NCBI RefSeq assembly: GCF_023700755.1
Contig: NZ_JAMKOJ010000005.1
Span: 62,001 to 126,000, forward strand
Length of the DNA stretch: 64,000 nt
Reading direction: 5' to 3'
Origin: Allorhizobium sonneratiae
GTDB lineage: Bacteria; Pseudomonadota; Alphaproteobacteria; Rhizobiales; Rhizobiaceae
Shown here: in pieces, positions 49,274 to 59,065 of the stretch
How positions within the stretch are numbered: position 1 is the stretch's first letter
How the letters are laid out: every line of letters starts with the position of its first letter
Translations under genes and position numbers: made by a program
The notes under the pieces: generated by a model
The model's input: the letters and a program-made list of their open reading frames with translations, nothing else
What the model was told of the DNA's origin: nothing
Databases searched by the model: none

Positions 49274-50239
49274 ATGGTTACCATCCTCGATAGAACCCAG
49301 CCGGGCGAAAAGCGCGTCCGTCACCCGGAAAAGGCCCATAAGCCTGATACGGAAGTGTTGCGCAAACCGGAATGGATCAGGGTCAAGGCGCCCACCTCCA
49401 AGGGCTATCAGGAAACCCGTGACCTCGTGCGCTCCCACAAGCTGGTGACGGTCTGCGAGGAAGCGGGCTGCCCGAATATCGGCGAATGCTGGGACAAGAA
49501 GCACGCCACCTTCATGATCATGGGTGAAATCTGCACCCGCGCCTGCGCCTTCTGCAATGTCGCCACCGGCAAGCCGAATGCGCTGGACCGGGAAGAGCCC
49601 GAGAATGTCGCCAAGGCGGTGAAGCAGATGGGGCTTTCCCATGTCGTCATCACCTCGGTTGACCGCGACGATCTGGCTGATGGCGGTGCGGAGCATTTCG
49701 AGCAGGTGATCTGGGCGATCCGTGCGGCCTCGCCCGAAACCACGATTGAAATTCTCACCCCCGATTTTCTGAAAAAGCCCGGTGCGCTGGAGCGCGTGGT
49801 TGCCGCCAAGCCGGATGTGTTCAACCACAATATGGAAACCGTGCCCGGCAATTACCTGACGGTGCGTCCCGGTGCGCGCTATTTCCACTCCATCCGCCTG
49901 CTGCAACGGGTGAAGGAGCTGGACCCGACCATGTTTACCAAATCCGGCATCATGGTCGGCCTTGGCGAAGAGCGCAACGAAGTGCTGCAATTGATGGACG
50001 ACCTGCGCACCGCAGATGTCGATTTCCTCACCATCGGCCAATATCTTCAGCCCACCCGCAAGCACCACAAGGTGGAGCGTTTCGTCACGCCGGAAGAGTT
50101 CAAATCCTATGAGGATATTGCCTATACCAAGGGTTTCCTCATGGTCTCGTCCAGCCCGCTCACCCGCTCGTCGCATCATGCGGGCGATGATTTTGCCCGG
50201 CTGAAGGCCAACCGGGAAAAGCTGCTCGCAGCCGGTTGA
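49274..50239 (+). CDS. lipA: Lipoyl synthase
   Basis: A radical-SAM enzyme that inserts two sulfur atoms into octanoyl-protein to form the lipoyl group needed by PdhB and PdhC. The 321-residue product has the auxiliary cluster motif [13 protein letters not shown] (C-x4-C-x5-C), the radical-[12 protein letters not shown] (C-x3-C-x2-C) and the C-terminal [12 protein letters not shown] with the conserved RSSxxA serine. The ATG at [14 protein letters not shown] is chosen; the open frame extends 33 codons upstream through the repeat element. Its place after lpdA fits supply of the PDH cofactor. Confidence 0.97.
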   Translation: MVTILDRTQPGEKRVRHPEKAHKPDTEVLRKPEWIRVKAPTSKGYQETRDLVRSHKLVTVCEEAGCPNIGECWDKKHATFMIMGEICTRACAFCNVATGKPNALDREEPENVAKAVKQMGLSHVVITSVDRDDLADGGAEHFEQVIWAIRAASPETTIEILTPDFLKKPGALERVVAAKPDVFNHNMETVPGNYLTVRPGARYFHSIRLLQRVKELDPTMFTKSGIMVGLGEERNEVLQLMDDLRTADVDFLTIGQYLQPTRKHHKVERFVTPEEFKSYEDIAYTKGFLMVSSSPLTRSSHHAGDDFARLKANREKLLAAG

Positions 50240-50260
50240 GGCAAAATACAGTGTTTTGGT

Positions 50261-50291
50261 AAAAGGGCGCCTCGTTCTCAGGCGCCCTTTT
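50261..50291. terminator. Bidirectional intrinsic terminator between lipA and the MFS gene
   Basis: A perfect 12-bp stem (AAAAGGGCGCCT 50261-50272 with AGGCGCCCTTTT 50280-50291) and a 7-nt loop, with A and T runs on the two sides. It serves lipA and the convergent MFS gene. Confidence 0.92.
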
Positions 50292-50294
50292 CAG

Positions 50295-51605
50295 TTATAA
50301 CGTCTTTTGGTGGCGTGACAGCATCAACAGCGTGATTGCGGAAAGCGCCGATGCGCCCATCATATACCAGGCGACGGACGCCGCATTGCCGGTGGCGGCC
50401 ACCAGCCATGCGGTGATGACCGGGGTCAGCGCGCTGCCCAGCACACCCGCCAGCATGTAGCAGATGGAAAGCCCGGTATAGCGCACGCCGGTGTCGAACA
50501 ATTCGGCGAGAAAGGTGGCAATCGGGCCGAAATTGGCGGCAAAGGCCGTCATCATCAGCACGAAACCGAGAAGGGCGCCGAACGTGCCACCCTTGTCCAT
50601 CAGCCAGAACATCGGAAAGGCAAACAGGATTTCAGCGATGATCCCGGCCATGATCACCGTTTTACGGCCAATCCTGTCCGATAGCCTGCCAAACAGCGGC
50701 AGCAGCGGCACGCAGATGGCGCAGGCAATCAGGATCATCGTCAGCACCTCCTGTTTTGGCAGTTTCAGCGTCTGCGTTCCATAGGAGAGGCCGAAAACGG
50801 CAATCAGGTTGAAGGTCGAGCCGATGGACAGCGTAGCAAAGCCGCCAAGCAGCACGGTGGCCCATCTTGTCTGAAACAGATCGGTCAGCGGAATGCGGTG
50901 GCTCTGCGCCTGTCTGGCGTGCTGGCGAAAGGCCGGCGTTTCCATGACGGTAAGACGGATATAAAGTCCGATGGCGACAAGGATGACGCTGACCAGAAAG
51001 GGAATGCGCCAGCCCCAGGCGAGAAACGTCTCCGGTGACAAGACCGATGACATGACAAGAAAAGCCGCATTGGCAATGAAGGTGCCAGCCGGAACGCCGA
51101 TCTGCACCCAGGAGCCGTAAAGCCCGCGCCGATCCTGCGGCGCATATTCAACAGCCAGCAGCACCGCGCCGCCCCATTCGCCCCCCAGCGCCAGCCCTTG
51201 CAGCAGTCTGAGAACGACCAGCAGGATGGGCGACCATATGCCGATCTCCGCATAGGTTGGCAAAAGGCCGATACAGAAGGTGGCCAGTCCCATCAGGCTG
51301 AGCGAGATCATCAGCGTCGATTTCCGCCCCAGCCGGTCGCCGAAATGGCCGAAGAGGGCAGCACCCACCATGCGCGACAGATAGGCCGAGGCAAAGGTGC
51401 TGAAGGCGAGCAACGTGCCGGTCAACGGATCGACGCTTGGGAAAAACACCTTGTTGAACACCAGCGCCGAGGCCGTTGCAAAGATGAAGAGATCGTACCA
51501 CTCGATTGTGGTGCCGATCACGCTCGCCAGCATAATGCGGATCAGGCTGCGGCTCGGCCCGGAGCCGGCGTCGGAGAGCGCCTTGTCGGCAGAGGGAAAG
51601 GGCAT
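50295..51605 (-). CDS. MFS transporter, metabolite:H+ symporter (MHS) type
   Basis: A 436-residue 12-helix transporter of the MHS subfamily (related to KgtP, ShiA and ProP). Marks are the first helix VIGTTIEWYDLFIFATASALVF, the loop 2-3 motif FGHFGDRLGRKSTL, GLALGGEWGGAVLLAVEYAP, and the second-half FGRLSDRIGRKTVIM. Substrates of this group are organic acids or osmolytes; none can be assigned. The inner ATG is favoured because GGAGGA, itself after the first ATG, lies just before it; starting at the first ATG (51617) adds four residues. Confidence 0.9.
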   Translation of the reverse strand: MPFPSADKALSDAGSGPSRSLIRIMLASVIGTTIEWYDLFIFATASALVFNKVFFPSVDPLTGTLLAFSTFASAYLSRMVGAALFGHFGDRLGRKSTLMISLSLMGLATFCIGLLPTYAEIGIWSPILLVVLRLLQGLALGGEWGGAVLLAVEYAPQDRRGLYGSWVQIGVPAGTFIANAAFLVMSSVLSPETFLAWGWRIPFLVSVILVAIGLYIRLTVMETPAFRQHARQAQSHRIPLTDLFQTRWATVLLGGFATLSIGSTFNLIAVFGLSYGTQTLKLPKQEVLTMILIACAICVPLLPLFGRLSDRIGRKTVIMAGIIAEILFAFPMFWLMDKGGTFGALLGFVLMMTAFAANFGPIATFLAELFDTGVRYTGLSICYMLAGVLGSALTPVITAWLVAATGNAASVAWYMMGASALSAITLLMLSRHQKTL

Positions 51606-51787
51606 GAATTCCTCCATGTTAAAATACTATTGTTCTTGAATAACATAGCAAAATTTTTCTTTAAGCTATCATGCGATAACAGACGCTGCCACCAACCGGA
51701 AATAACAGATGCCAATTGCGCGTGAGAGCCGTTTTCGCCGATGTTATTGCCTGCTAGAACGCTGCCAGACCCATGAGGAACCCGGCA

Positions 51788-52360
51788 ATGGCAAGCTTTG
51801 TGACGAATATGAAGGACGCTGCGTCACGGCTTGCCAGAAGCCGCCGCATCATGGTGGCAGGCTGTTCCGGCAGCGGCAAATCCACCCTGTCACAGGCTTT
51901 GTGCAGTCGGTTAGATCTCACTTACATTTCCATGGATCGCGATGTCTTCTGGATGCCCGGCTGGCAGTTGCGCCCGCGTGAAGAGGCGACGCAGCGTATT
52001 GCGGCCTATGCGGCGCGCGAGCGCTGGATCATCGACGGCAACAGTCCCCGCACGATGGGGCTACGTCTTGCCCGCGCCGATCTGGTCATCTGGATGCGTC
52101 CGCCGCGCCATGTTTCCGTCTATGGCATTTTATCCCGCTGGCTGAAACATCGCGGCACGGTGCGGCCGGAAATGGCGGAAGGCTGCCCGGAAAAAATCGA
52201 CTGGGATTTTTTCAAATATGTCTGGAATTTCGAGAAAAACGAAGTGCCGCAGTTTCTCGAGCAGTTTGAAAAGGCCCGAGACGATCTGCCGATCATTGTC
52301 GTAACGTCTCGGAAACAGAGTGTAGACCTTCTATCGGAATTGGCCAAAATTCGCCCGTGA
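51788..52360 (+). CDS. P-loop kinase-like protein (adenylate kinase / FlaR-like), copy 1
   Basis: A 190-residue P-loop NTPase. Walker A is MVAGCSGSGKSTLSQAL near residue 22, followed by ISMDRDVFWMPGWQLRPREE, ERWIIDGNSPRTMGLRLARADLVIWMRPPR and a basic LID-like region. Proteins of this type are annotated as adenylate kinases or 'topology modulation protein' (FlaR), but the substrate is unproven. A close paralog follows 10 bp later. The ATG after GAGGAACCC is chosen; 51773 is possible. Confidence 0.82.
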   Translation: MASFVTNMKDAASRLARSRRIMVAGCSGSGKSTLSQALCSRLDLTYISMDRDVFWMPGWQLRPREEATQRIAAYAARERWIIDGNSPRTMGLRLARADLVIWMRPPRHVSVYGILSRWLKHRGTVRPEMAEGCPEKIDWDFFKYVWNFEKNEVPQFLEQFEKARDDLPIIVVTSRKQSVDLLSELAKIRP

Positions 52361-52370
52361 GGTGTCAATC

Positions 52371-52943
52371 ATGGTGCATTACGTTGAAAGCGTCGAGATT
52401 GCGGCTGAAATTCTGAAGGGCAGCAATCGGGTGATGGTGGTTGGGTGCTCTGGCGGGGGGAAAAGCACTCTGTCCATGCGGCTCTGCAAGCGATTTTGTC
52501 TCGATTTTATCTCTATGGACCGGGACTTTTTCTGGTTGCCCGGCTGGAAGGCCCGTGCCCGCGAGGAGCAACGGGCGCTCATCTCCCAAAAAATCACGCA
52601 AGAGCGCTGGTTGATGGATGGCAGCAATCCATCCAGTTTTGATCTGCGTTTGCCAAGGACGGATATTGTGCTTTGGGTGCGCATGCCGCGATGGCTTTGC
52701 CTGCTGGGTGTTTATCGTCGTTCGATGCAAAATTATGGCAAAACAAGGATTTCGATGGCCGCAGGATGCGTCGAGAAATGGCCGGACAGAGAATTTCTCT
52801 CCTACATCTGGAATTTTGAGCGCAAACACGCCCCCATCTTCATCCGCAATTTCGATCTTTACGGCCCGCATGTGCCGGTCTTGGTGTTAAAATCGCGTCG
52901 GGATGTGGCGCGGCTCCTTGATCTTGTCGATGCGTCTGATTAA
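52371..52943 (+). CDS. P-loop kinase-like protein (adenylate kinase / FlaR-like), copy 2
   Basis: A 190-residue paralog of the preceding gene with the same blocks in the same order: MVVGCSGGGKSTLSMRL, ISMDRDFFWLPGWKARAREE, ERWLMDGSNPSSFDLRLPRTDIVLW, then KWPDREFLSYIWNFERKHAPIF. Identity is perhaps 40-45% by eye, so the duplication is old. GAGGTG precedes the ATG. The two genes and the following COQ10-like gene (9 bp later) may form one transcript. Function unknown. Confidence 0.82.
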   Translation: MVHYVESVEIAAEILKGSNRVMVVGCSGGGKSTLSMRLCKRFCLDFISMDRDFFWLPGWKARAREEQRALISQKITQERWLMDGSNPSSFDLRLPRTDIVLWVRMPRWLCLLGVYRRSMQNYGKTRISMAAGCVEKWPDREFLSYIWNFERKHAPIFIRNFDLYGPHVPVLVLKSRRDVARLLDLVDASD

Positions 52944-52952
52944 GTCGATTTC

Positions 52953-53405
52953 ATGCCCAAGTTCGAAACCCGCCGCATCGTCAATCACTCGCCCGACCGT
53001 ATGTATGATCTGGTCGCGGATATCGAGCGCTATCCGGAATTCGTGCCGCTTTGTGAGGAACTGACCATCCAGTCGAAAAAGGAACGGGATGGCAAGACCC
53101 TGCTGATCGCTCATATGAGCGTCGGCTATAAGGCGATCCGCGAAAGCTTCCTCTCTCAGGTTTTGCTTAAGCCTGCGGAGCGGGTGATCGAGGTGAAATA
53201 TCTCGAAGGCCCGTTCAAATATCTCGACAATCGCTGGCGCTTCGAGGAGGTCGACGGGGACAAATGTGCCGTCACCTTTTTCATCGATTACGAATTCAAG
53301 AGCCTTATCCTGAGCACGCTGATGGGCTCGATGTTCGACCGGGCGTTCCGCATGTTTTCCGAGGCTTTCGAGAAGCGGGCGGATGCGGTTTATGGGGCGT
53401 CCTGA
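52953..53405 (+). CDS. COQ10/RatA-like START-domain (SRPBCC) protein
   Basis: A 150-residue SRPBCC-fold protein with the COQ10 family pattern: PKFETRRIVNHSPDRMYDLVADIERYPEFVPLCEE at the N-terminus, FLSQVLLKPAERVIEVKYLEGPF in the middle and a long C-terminal helix. COQ10 binds ubiquinone and aids respiration; E. coli RatA was described as a ribosome anti-association factor. Ubiquinone binding is the likelier role in an alphaproteobacterium. In Agrobacterium it sits near lipA, as here. Its 3' end overlaps the convergent pncC-like gene by 16 bp. Confidence 0.88.
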   Translation: MPKFETRRIVNHSPDRMYDLVADIERYPEFVPLCEELTIQSKKERDGKTLLIAHMSVGYKAIRESFLSQVLLKPAERVIEVKYLEGPFKYLDNRWRFEEVDGDKCAVTFFIDYEFKSLILSTLMGSMFDRAFRMFSEAFEKRADAVYGAS

Positions 53406-53896
53406 GCGGCTTGTTTCACCATCTCCAGCGCGGTTTCAAGCGTCGCCAGCCGCACGCCCTCACGCCCCAGATCACCATAGCGCATTTGCCGGTGCAAAGT
53501 TGAGCCCTTGCGGCTCATGGCTGCGAGATGCACCAGTCCCACAGGCTTTTCCGCCGATCCACCACCCGGTCCGGCAATGCCGGTCACGGCAATGGAGATC
53601 TCAGCGCCGGAACGGTAAAGCGCGCCTTGTGCCATGGCGAGCGCCGTCTGCCGCGACACAGCGCCGTGAGTTTCAAGGGTCAGGGCAGGCACGCCCAGCA
53701 TGTCCATCTTCGCCTGATTGGAATAGGTGACATAACCGCACAGCACCACAGCGGAAGAGCCGGAAATCTCGGTCAAGGCGCCTGCAATCAGGCCACCGGT
53801 GCAGGATTCTGCGGTGGCGATGGTCAGGCCGCGCCGGGTGAAGTCTTCAATAATGGCCTTGGCGACGGTTTCGATCTCTGCGGCAAACAGGCTCAT
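53390..53896 (-). CDS. pncC: CinA C-terminal domain protein (nicotinamide-nucleotide amidohydrolase)
   Basis: A 168-residue stand-alone CinA C-terminal domain. The family signature is [24 protein letters not shown] with the catalytic serine, followed by [15 protein letters not shown] and [26 protein letters not shown]. Such proteins deamidate NMN to NaMN and recycle pyridine nucleotides, which links to nadE elsewhere in the window. Its start overlaps the ispDF stop by 4 bp, so the two are translationally coupled. Confidence 0.93.
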   Translation of the reverse strand: MSLFAAEIETVAKAIIEDFTRRGLTIATAESCTGGLIAGALTEISGSSAVVLCGYVTYSNQAKMDMLGVPALTLETHGAVSRQTALAMAQGALYRSGAEISIAVTGIAGPGGGSAEKPVGLVHLAAMSRKGSTLHRQMRYGDLGREGVRLATLETALEMVKQAAQDAP

Positions 53897-55113
53897 GCGG
53901 GTTTGCCCTGATAAACCACCGTGGCGGTGGCAATGGCGGCAATGCCCTCGCGGCGACCGACAAAGCCGATCTTTTCATTGGTCGTCGCCTTGACCGAGCA
54001 GCGCTCCAGCGCAATGCCGAGGATTTCGGCGAGCTTTTCCCGCATGGCCTGCCGATGCGGGCCGATTTTCGGCGCTTCGGCGATGATGGAAACATCGGCA
54101 TTCATGATCGTGCCGCCGGCATCGCGGACGATTTTTGCCGCATGTTCGAGAAAGATGCGCGAGGGCGCGCCGCGCCATTGCGGATCGGACGGGGGGAAAT
54201 GATCGCCGATATCGCCTGCGCCGCAGGTGGCCAGCAGCGCGTCGGTCAGCGCGTGCAGGGCGGCATCGGCATCGGAATGGCCTTGCAGCGCCTGATCATG
54301 GGCCATGAAAATGCCGCAGAGCGTAACGCCGTCGCCGGGGATCAACGGATGCACGTCATAGCCATTGCCGGTGCGCACATCCGGCAGCAGGTTTTGCGAA
54401 AGACGGGCATCGGCCATGGCGAGATCTCTTTTCAGCGTCAGTTTGACATTGTCGGGTGAGCCTTCAATGAGCTTTACCGGAATGCCCGCCCATTCGGCAA
54501 TGGCGGCGTCATCGGTAAAATCATGGCGACCGCTCCCTGCCGCCTGTTCATGGGCGGAAAGAATGGCGTCATACACAAAGCTCTGCGGGGTCTGTGCTGC
54601 ATAAAGCTTCTGGCGCGACACCGTGTCTGCCACGAAACCCTCATCGCTTGCCCGCTTCAATGTGTCGGTGACCGGGATGGCAGGCAAAACAGCCTGGGCG
54701 CCTGCGGCAAGCGCTTGCAGAATGCGCTCCAGCATAGGCTGGTCGAAGAAGGGGCGCACGGCATCGTGGATCAGCACATGGTCCGGTTTCACATCGCTGA
54801 GCGCCTTCAAACCAGCCAGAACCGATTGCTGCCGTTCCTTGCCGCCATGGGTGACAATCAGGCCATCGCGCAGCTCAGGATAGGGTGCAAGCGCCTGCGC
54901 CAGAAGCGCTTCGTCATCGGCGTGAATAACCAGGGCAATCGTCGCATCCGGCAGAAAATCCCGATAGCGCAACAGCGTCTGCACAAGAACCGGCTTGCCG
55001 CCGATCTGCCGATATTGTTTCGGCCCTTCGCTCGATGAGCCAGCGCGTTCGCCACGGCCCGCGGCCACAATGACAATGGCGGTTGATCTTGCATCTTCCT
55101 GTCTTTTCTTCAC
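53893..55113 (-). CDS. ispDF: Bifunctional IspD/IspF of the MEP isoprenoid pathway
   Basis: A 406-residue fusion of 2-C-methyl-D-erythritol 4-phosphate cytidylyltransferase (IspD, residues 1 to about 240: [41 protein letters not shown]) and 2-C-methyl-D-erythritol 2,4-cyclodiphosphate synthase (IspF, about 246-406: [50 protein letters not shown] in pieces). The fusion is common in alphaproteobacteria. It is divergent from dusB and coupled to pncC downstream. Confidence 0.97.
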   Translation of the reverse strand: MKKRQEDARSTAIVIVAAGRGERAGSSSEGPKQYRQIGGKPVLVQTLLRYRDFLPDATIALVIHADDEALLAQALAPYPELRDGLIVTHGGKERQQSVLAGLKALSDVKPDHVLIHDAVRPFFDQPMLERILQALAAGAQAVLPAIPVTDTLKRASDEGFVADTVSRQKLYAAQTPQSFVYDAILSAHEQAAGSGRHDFTDDAAIAEWAGIPVKLIEGSPDNVKLTLKRDLAMADARLSQNLLPDVRTGNGYDVHPLIPGDGVTLCGIFMAHDQALQGHSDADAALHALTDALLATCGAGDIGDHFPPSDPQWRGAPSRIFLEHAAKIVRDAGGTIMNADVSIIAEAPKIGPHRQAMREKLAEILGIALERCSVKATTNEKIGFVGRREGIAAIATATVVYQGKPA

Positions 55114-55289
55114 TGTTGCGCCTCGATATAGCCATGACAGCCATGGTTCCTATCGTCGGTTTTGCCCATTTTCCAGCACCTGCCTAAAATTTCTCTGAAA
55201 TCGGTCCGGAAGACCTTGGCAAGGGAGATGTTTTGTGTCTAAAAATCAGGCAAATTGATCAAATGCTTGAAAGATAGCCATTGCCATCC

Positions 55290-56279
55290 ATGAGTCTTGA
55301 GAAAAGCTTTGCCATTGGGCCGGTTGCCATTCGCAATCGGGTCGTGCTTGCGCCGATGTCGGGCGTGACCGATCTGCCGTTCCGGCAACTGGCCTTCCGT
55401 TTTGGTGCGGGGTTGGTGGTGACGGAAATGGTGGCCAGCCGCGAGCTGGTCTTCAATGCGGCGGAAAGCTGGTCGCGGCTCAAAGGGGCGGGGCTCTCGC
55501 CGCATATGGTACAGCTTGCCGGGCGCGAGCCGCACTGGATGGCGGAGGCGGCGAAAATCGCCGAGGCCAATGGCGCCGATATCATCGATATCAATATGGG
55601 CTGTCCGGCCAAGAAGGTCATCGGCGGCTATGCCGGGTCTGCGCTGATGCGCGAGCCGGAGACGGCACTGGCCATCATTGAGGCAGTGGTGAAGGCGGTC
55701 AGCGTGCCGGTCACTGTGAAGATGCGGCTTGGCTGGGACGAGCAGTCGCTGAATGCGCCAGAGCTTGCCGCCCGCGCCGAACAGGCAGGCGTTCAGGCGG
55801 TGACGGTGCATGGCCGCACGCGGATGCAGTTTTATGAAGGCCGGGCCGATTGGGATGCGATTGCCCGCGTGCGTGAGGCCATTGCCATTCCGCTGATTGC
55901 CAATGGCGATGTCGCTAGCCCTGAGGATGCAGAGATGTGTTTACGCCGCTGCGGCGCCGATGCGGTTATGCTTGGCCGTGCCTGTCAGGGGCGCCCCTGG
56001 CATGCGGGTGTCCTGGCGGGGCATAAGGCACCCGACCCGATGGATATTCCCGCCATCGCCGTCGAACATTACCGGCTGATGATGGCGCATTACGGCGAGG
56101 CTGTCGGTGTGCGTCATGCCCGCAAACATGTCGGCTGGTATCTGGAACGCCATGGCGTGGCGTTGTCACCCGAAGAAAAGGCACAGATCATGACATCGCA
56201 TGATCCTGAAGCCGTGGCGGAAAAACTTTACGCAGCGCTGCATCAGGCGTCGCTCCGTGACATGGAGGAGGCAGCCTGA
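55290..56279 (+). CDS. dusB: tRNA-dihydrouridine synthase (DusB/NifR3)
   Basis: A flavin enzyme reducing uridines in the D loop of tRNA. The 329-residue TIM barrel has [17 protein letters not shown] at the start, [21 protein letters not shown] with the catalytic Cys, [14 protein letters not shown] and a C-terminal helical domain ([21 protein letters not shown]). The gene is called nifR3 in Rhizobium because it heads the ntrBC operon, as here: its stop overlaps the ntrB start by one base. The ATG three codons inside the longest frame is used, since the latter begins with TTG. Confidence 0.96.
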   Translation: MSLEKSFAIGPVAIRNRVVLAPMSGVTDLPFRQLAFRFGAGLVVTEMVASRELVFNAAESWSRLKGAGLSPHMVQLAGREPHWMAEAAKIAEANGADIIDINMGCPAKKVIGGYAGSALMREPETALAIIEAVVKAVSVPVTVKMRLGWDEQSLNAPELAARAEQAGVQAVTVHGRTRMQFYEGRADWDAIARVREAIAIPLIANGDVASPEDAEMCLRRCGADAVMLGRACQGRPWHAGVLAGHKAPDPMDIPAIAVEHYRLMMAHYGEAVGVRHARKHVGWYLERHGVALSPEEKAQIMTSHDPEAVAEKLYAALHQASLRDMEEAA

Positions 56280-57415
56280 TGAAAGAGGGCGCAAGCGGCA
56301 ATGACATGGCCATGGCCATGCTCAACGCCATACAGAACCCGGTGGTGATGGTCGATGCCGAAGGGCTGATCGTCTTTGCCAACTGGGAAGCGGAAGCCTT
56401 TTTCGGCGCAAGCGCCAGCCATCTGGCCCGCTACAAGATTTCTACCTTCATTCCCTTCGGCAGTCCGCTTCTGGCACTGATCGATCAGGTGCGCGAGCGC
56501 CGCGCCCCGGTCAACGAATACCGGGTGGATCTGAGTTCACCGCGGCTCGGTCAGGACAAGCTGGTGGATATTTATGTTGCTCCGGTGATGGGGGAGAGCG
56601 GTTCGGTTGTGGTGGTGTTTCAGGAACGCTCCATGGCCGACAAGATTGACCGGCAGTTGACCCATCGCGCCGCCGCCCGCTCGGTCACCGGCCTTGCCTC
56701 CATGCTGGCGCATGAGATCAAGAACCCGCTCTCGGGCATTCGCGGTGCTGCCCAACTTCTGGAAAGTTCGGTCTCGCAGGAAGACCGGGCGCTGACACGG
56801 CTGATCTGCGACGAAACCGACCGTATCGTCTCGCTGGTCGACCGGATGGAAATCTTTTCCGACGAGCGTCCGGTAGACCGCATGGCGGTCAACATTCATT
56901 CCGTGCTCGACCATGTGAAGGCGGTGGCCAAGGCCGGCTTTGCCCGCAATGTGAAGATCACTGAAAATTACGATCCCTCGCTGCCGCCGGTCTATGCCAA
57001 TCGCGATCAGCTGGTGCAGGTCTTTCTCAATCTGGTGAAAAACGCCGCCGAGGCCGTTGGCGACCGGGCGGATGGCGAAATCCAGCTCACCACCGCTTAT
57101 CGTCCCGGCATTCGCCTTTCTGTCGCCGGATCGCGGGAAAAGATTTCGCTGCCGCTTGAATTTTGCGTGCATGACAACGGTCCCGGCGTGCCGGCAGACC
57201 TGCTGCCGCATCTTTTTGATCCCTTCATCACCACCAAGACCAATGGCTCCGGCCTTGGTCTTGCGCTGGTCGCCAAGATCATCGGCGGCCATGGCGGTAT
57301 TGTCGAATGTGACAGCCAGGGCAGCCGCACCACCTTTCGCGTGCTGATGCCGGTGTCGCGACAAACTGCCGACGACAGCGAAGACATTGTCCGATCCACA
57401 GGAAAATCCCGATGA
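56279..57415 (+). CDS. ntrB: Nitrogen regulation sensor kinase NtrB
   Basis: A 378-residue cytoplasmic histidine kinase that phosphorylates or dephosphorylates NtrC according to PII signals. An N-terminal PAS domain (about 12-115, [20 protein letters not shown]) is followed by the HisKA box [19 protein letters not shown] (acceptor His near 143) and the HATPase domain with [30 protein letters not shown] and [14 protein letters not shown]. No membrane segment. It overlaps dusB by 1 bp and ntrC by 4 bp. Confidence 0.97.
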   Translation: MKEGASGNDMAMAMLNAIQNPVVMVDAEGLIVFANWEAEAFFGASASHLARYKISTFIPFGSPLLALIDQVRERRAPVNEYRVDLSSPRLGQDKLVDIYVAPVMGESGSVVVVFQERSMADKIDRQLTHRAAARSVTGLASMLAHEIKNPLSGIRGAAQLLESSVSQEDRALTRLICDETDRIVSLVDRMEIFSDERPVDRMAVNIHSVLDHVKAVAKAGFARNVKITENYDPSLPPVYANRDQLVQVFLNLVKNAAEAVGDRADGEIQLTTAYRPGIRLSVAGSREKISLPLEFCVHDNGPGVPADLLPHLFDPFITTKTNGSGLGLALVAKIIGGHGGIVECDSQGSRTTFRVLMPVSRQTADDSEDIVRSTGKSR

Positions 57416-58863
57416 AAGCCACGATCCTCGTCGCCGATGATGATGCCGCCATCCGCACCGTGCTGAACCAGGCGCTGAGCCGTGCTGGCTATGATGTGCG
57501 CATCACCTCGAATGCCGCGACACTCTGGCGCTGGATTTCCGCCGGCGAGGGCGATCTGGTGGTCACCGATGTGGTCATGCCGGATGAAAACGCCTTCGAT
57601 CTGTTGCCGCGTATCAAGAAGGCGCGGCCGGAGCTTCCGGTTCTGGTGATGAGCGCCCAGAACACCTTCATGACCGCGATCCGGGCTTCTGAAAAAGGCG
57701 CTTACGATTATCTGCCCAAGCCTTTTGACCTCACCGAACTCATCGCCATCATCGGGCGTGCGCTGGCCGAACCGCAGAAAAAGCCGAGCCGTCTGGGTGA
57801 TGACATGCAGGACGGCATGCCGCTGGTCGGACGTTCCGCTGCCATGCAGGAAATCTACCGGGTGCTGGCGCGGCTGATGCAGACCGACCTGACGCTGATG
57901 ATCACCGGCGAATCGGGCACCGGCAAGGAACTGGTCGCGCGCGCCCTGCATGATTATGGCAAGCGTCGCAACGGACCCTTCGTGGCCATCAACATGGCGG
58001 CCATTCCGCGCGATCTGATCGAATCGGAATTGTTCGGCCATGAGAAAGGTGCCTTCACCGGCGCCCAGACCCGCTCAGCCGGTCGTTTCGAGCAGGCCGA
58101 AGGCGGCACACTGTTTCTCGACGAAATCGGCGACATGCCGATGGACGCCCAGACGCGGCTGTTGCGCGTGCTGCAACAGGGTGAATATACCACCGTTGGT
58201 GGCCGAACTCCGATCCGCACCGATGTCCGCATCGTCGCCGCCACCAACAAGGATCTGAAACAGTCGATCCATCAGGGCCTGTTCCGCGAAGACCTGTATT
58301 ACCGCCTCAATGTCGTGCCGCTGCGCCTGCCGCCACTTCGGGATCGTGCCGAGGATATTCCTGATCTTGTGCGCCATTTCATCCAGACCGGCGAGAAGGA
58401 AGGGCTGGATGCCAAGCGTTTCGAGCAGGAAGCGCTGGACCTGATGAAATCCTATGCCTGGCCGGGCAATGTGCGCGAACTGGAAAACCTGGTGCGCCGT
58501 CTGATGGCGCTTTACCCGCAGGATGTCATCACCCGCGAAATCATCGAGCAGGAACTGCGTTCCGATATTGCTGACAGCCCGATGGCCAAGGCTGGCACCG
58601 CCAACGGCTCGATGACCATTGCCCAGGCGGTTGAGGAAAACATGCGCAGTTATTTCGCCTCTTTTGGCGACAATCTGCCGCCGCCCGGCCTTTATGACCG
58701 GGTTCTGGCGGAGATGGAATATCCGCTGATTCTCGCAGCCCTTACCGCAACCCGCGGCAATCAGATCAAGGCTGCCGATCTTCTTGGCCTCAACCGCAAC
58801 ACTTTGCGTAAGAAAATCCGCGAGTTGGGTGTCTCGGTCTATCGCAGTTCCCGCAGCGCTTGA
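57412..58863 (+). CDS. ntrC: Nitrogen regulation response regulator NtrC
   Basis: A 483-residue sigma-54 activator. The receiver domain has the acceptor Asp53 in [10 protein letters not shown] and Lys in [10 protein letters not shown]. The AAA+ domain has Walker [16 protein letters not shown], the sigma-54-contact loop EKGAFTGAQ, Walker [13 protein letters not shown] and the R-finger region [18 protein letters not shown]. The Fis-type helix-turn-helix is [21 protein letters not shown]. It is the partner of NtrB and starts inside its stop (ATGA). The gap of 202 bp to ntrY allows a separate promoter. Confidence 0.98.
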   Translation: MKATILVADDDAAIRTVLNQALSRAGYDVRITSNAATLWRWISAGEGDLVVTDVVMPDENAFDLLPRIKKARPELPVLVMSAQNTFMTAIRASEKGAYDYLPKPFDLTELIAIIGRALAEPQKKPSRLGDDMQDGMPLVGRSAAMQEIYRVLARLMQTDLTLMITGESGTGKELVARALHDYGKRRNGPFVAINMAAIPRDLIESELFGHEKGAFTGAQTRSAGRFEQAEGGTLFLDEIGDMPMDAQTRLLRVLQQGEYTTVGGRTPIRTDVRIVAATNKDLKQSIHQGLFREDLYYRLNVVPLRLPPLRDRAEDIPDLVRHFIQTGEKEGLDAKRFEQEALDLMKSYAWPGNVRELENLVRRLMALYPQDVITREIIEQELRSDIADSPMAKAGTANGSMTIAQAVEENMRSYFASFGDNLPPPGLYDRVLAEMEYPLILAALTATRGNQIKAADLLGLNRNTLRKKIRELGVSVYRSSRSA

Positions 58864-59065
58864 CATCGCTGCCCCGGGCGTTGCAATTTCGCCACAATGT
58901 GTTGCTCAATGGCAACCAGCGACATGGTTATACGAGCCATGCGCCTTGAGGAAGGCACATGATCGATTGTCGGTTGGGCGAGGCCGGGGAAATAGAGACA
59001 GGCATCGTCCGACGGCGCGGGGGTAGGGGCTGCGCTATCAAAGACGCCCTGGGGAACGATATATC

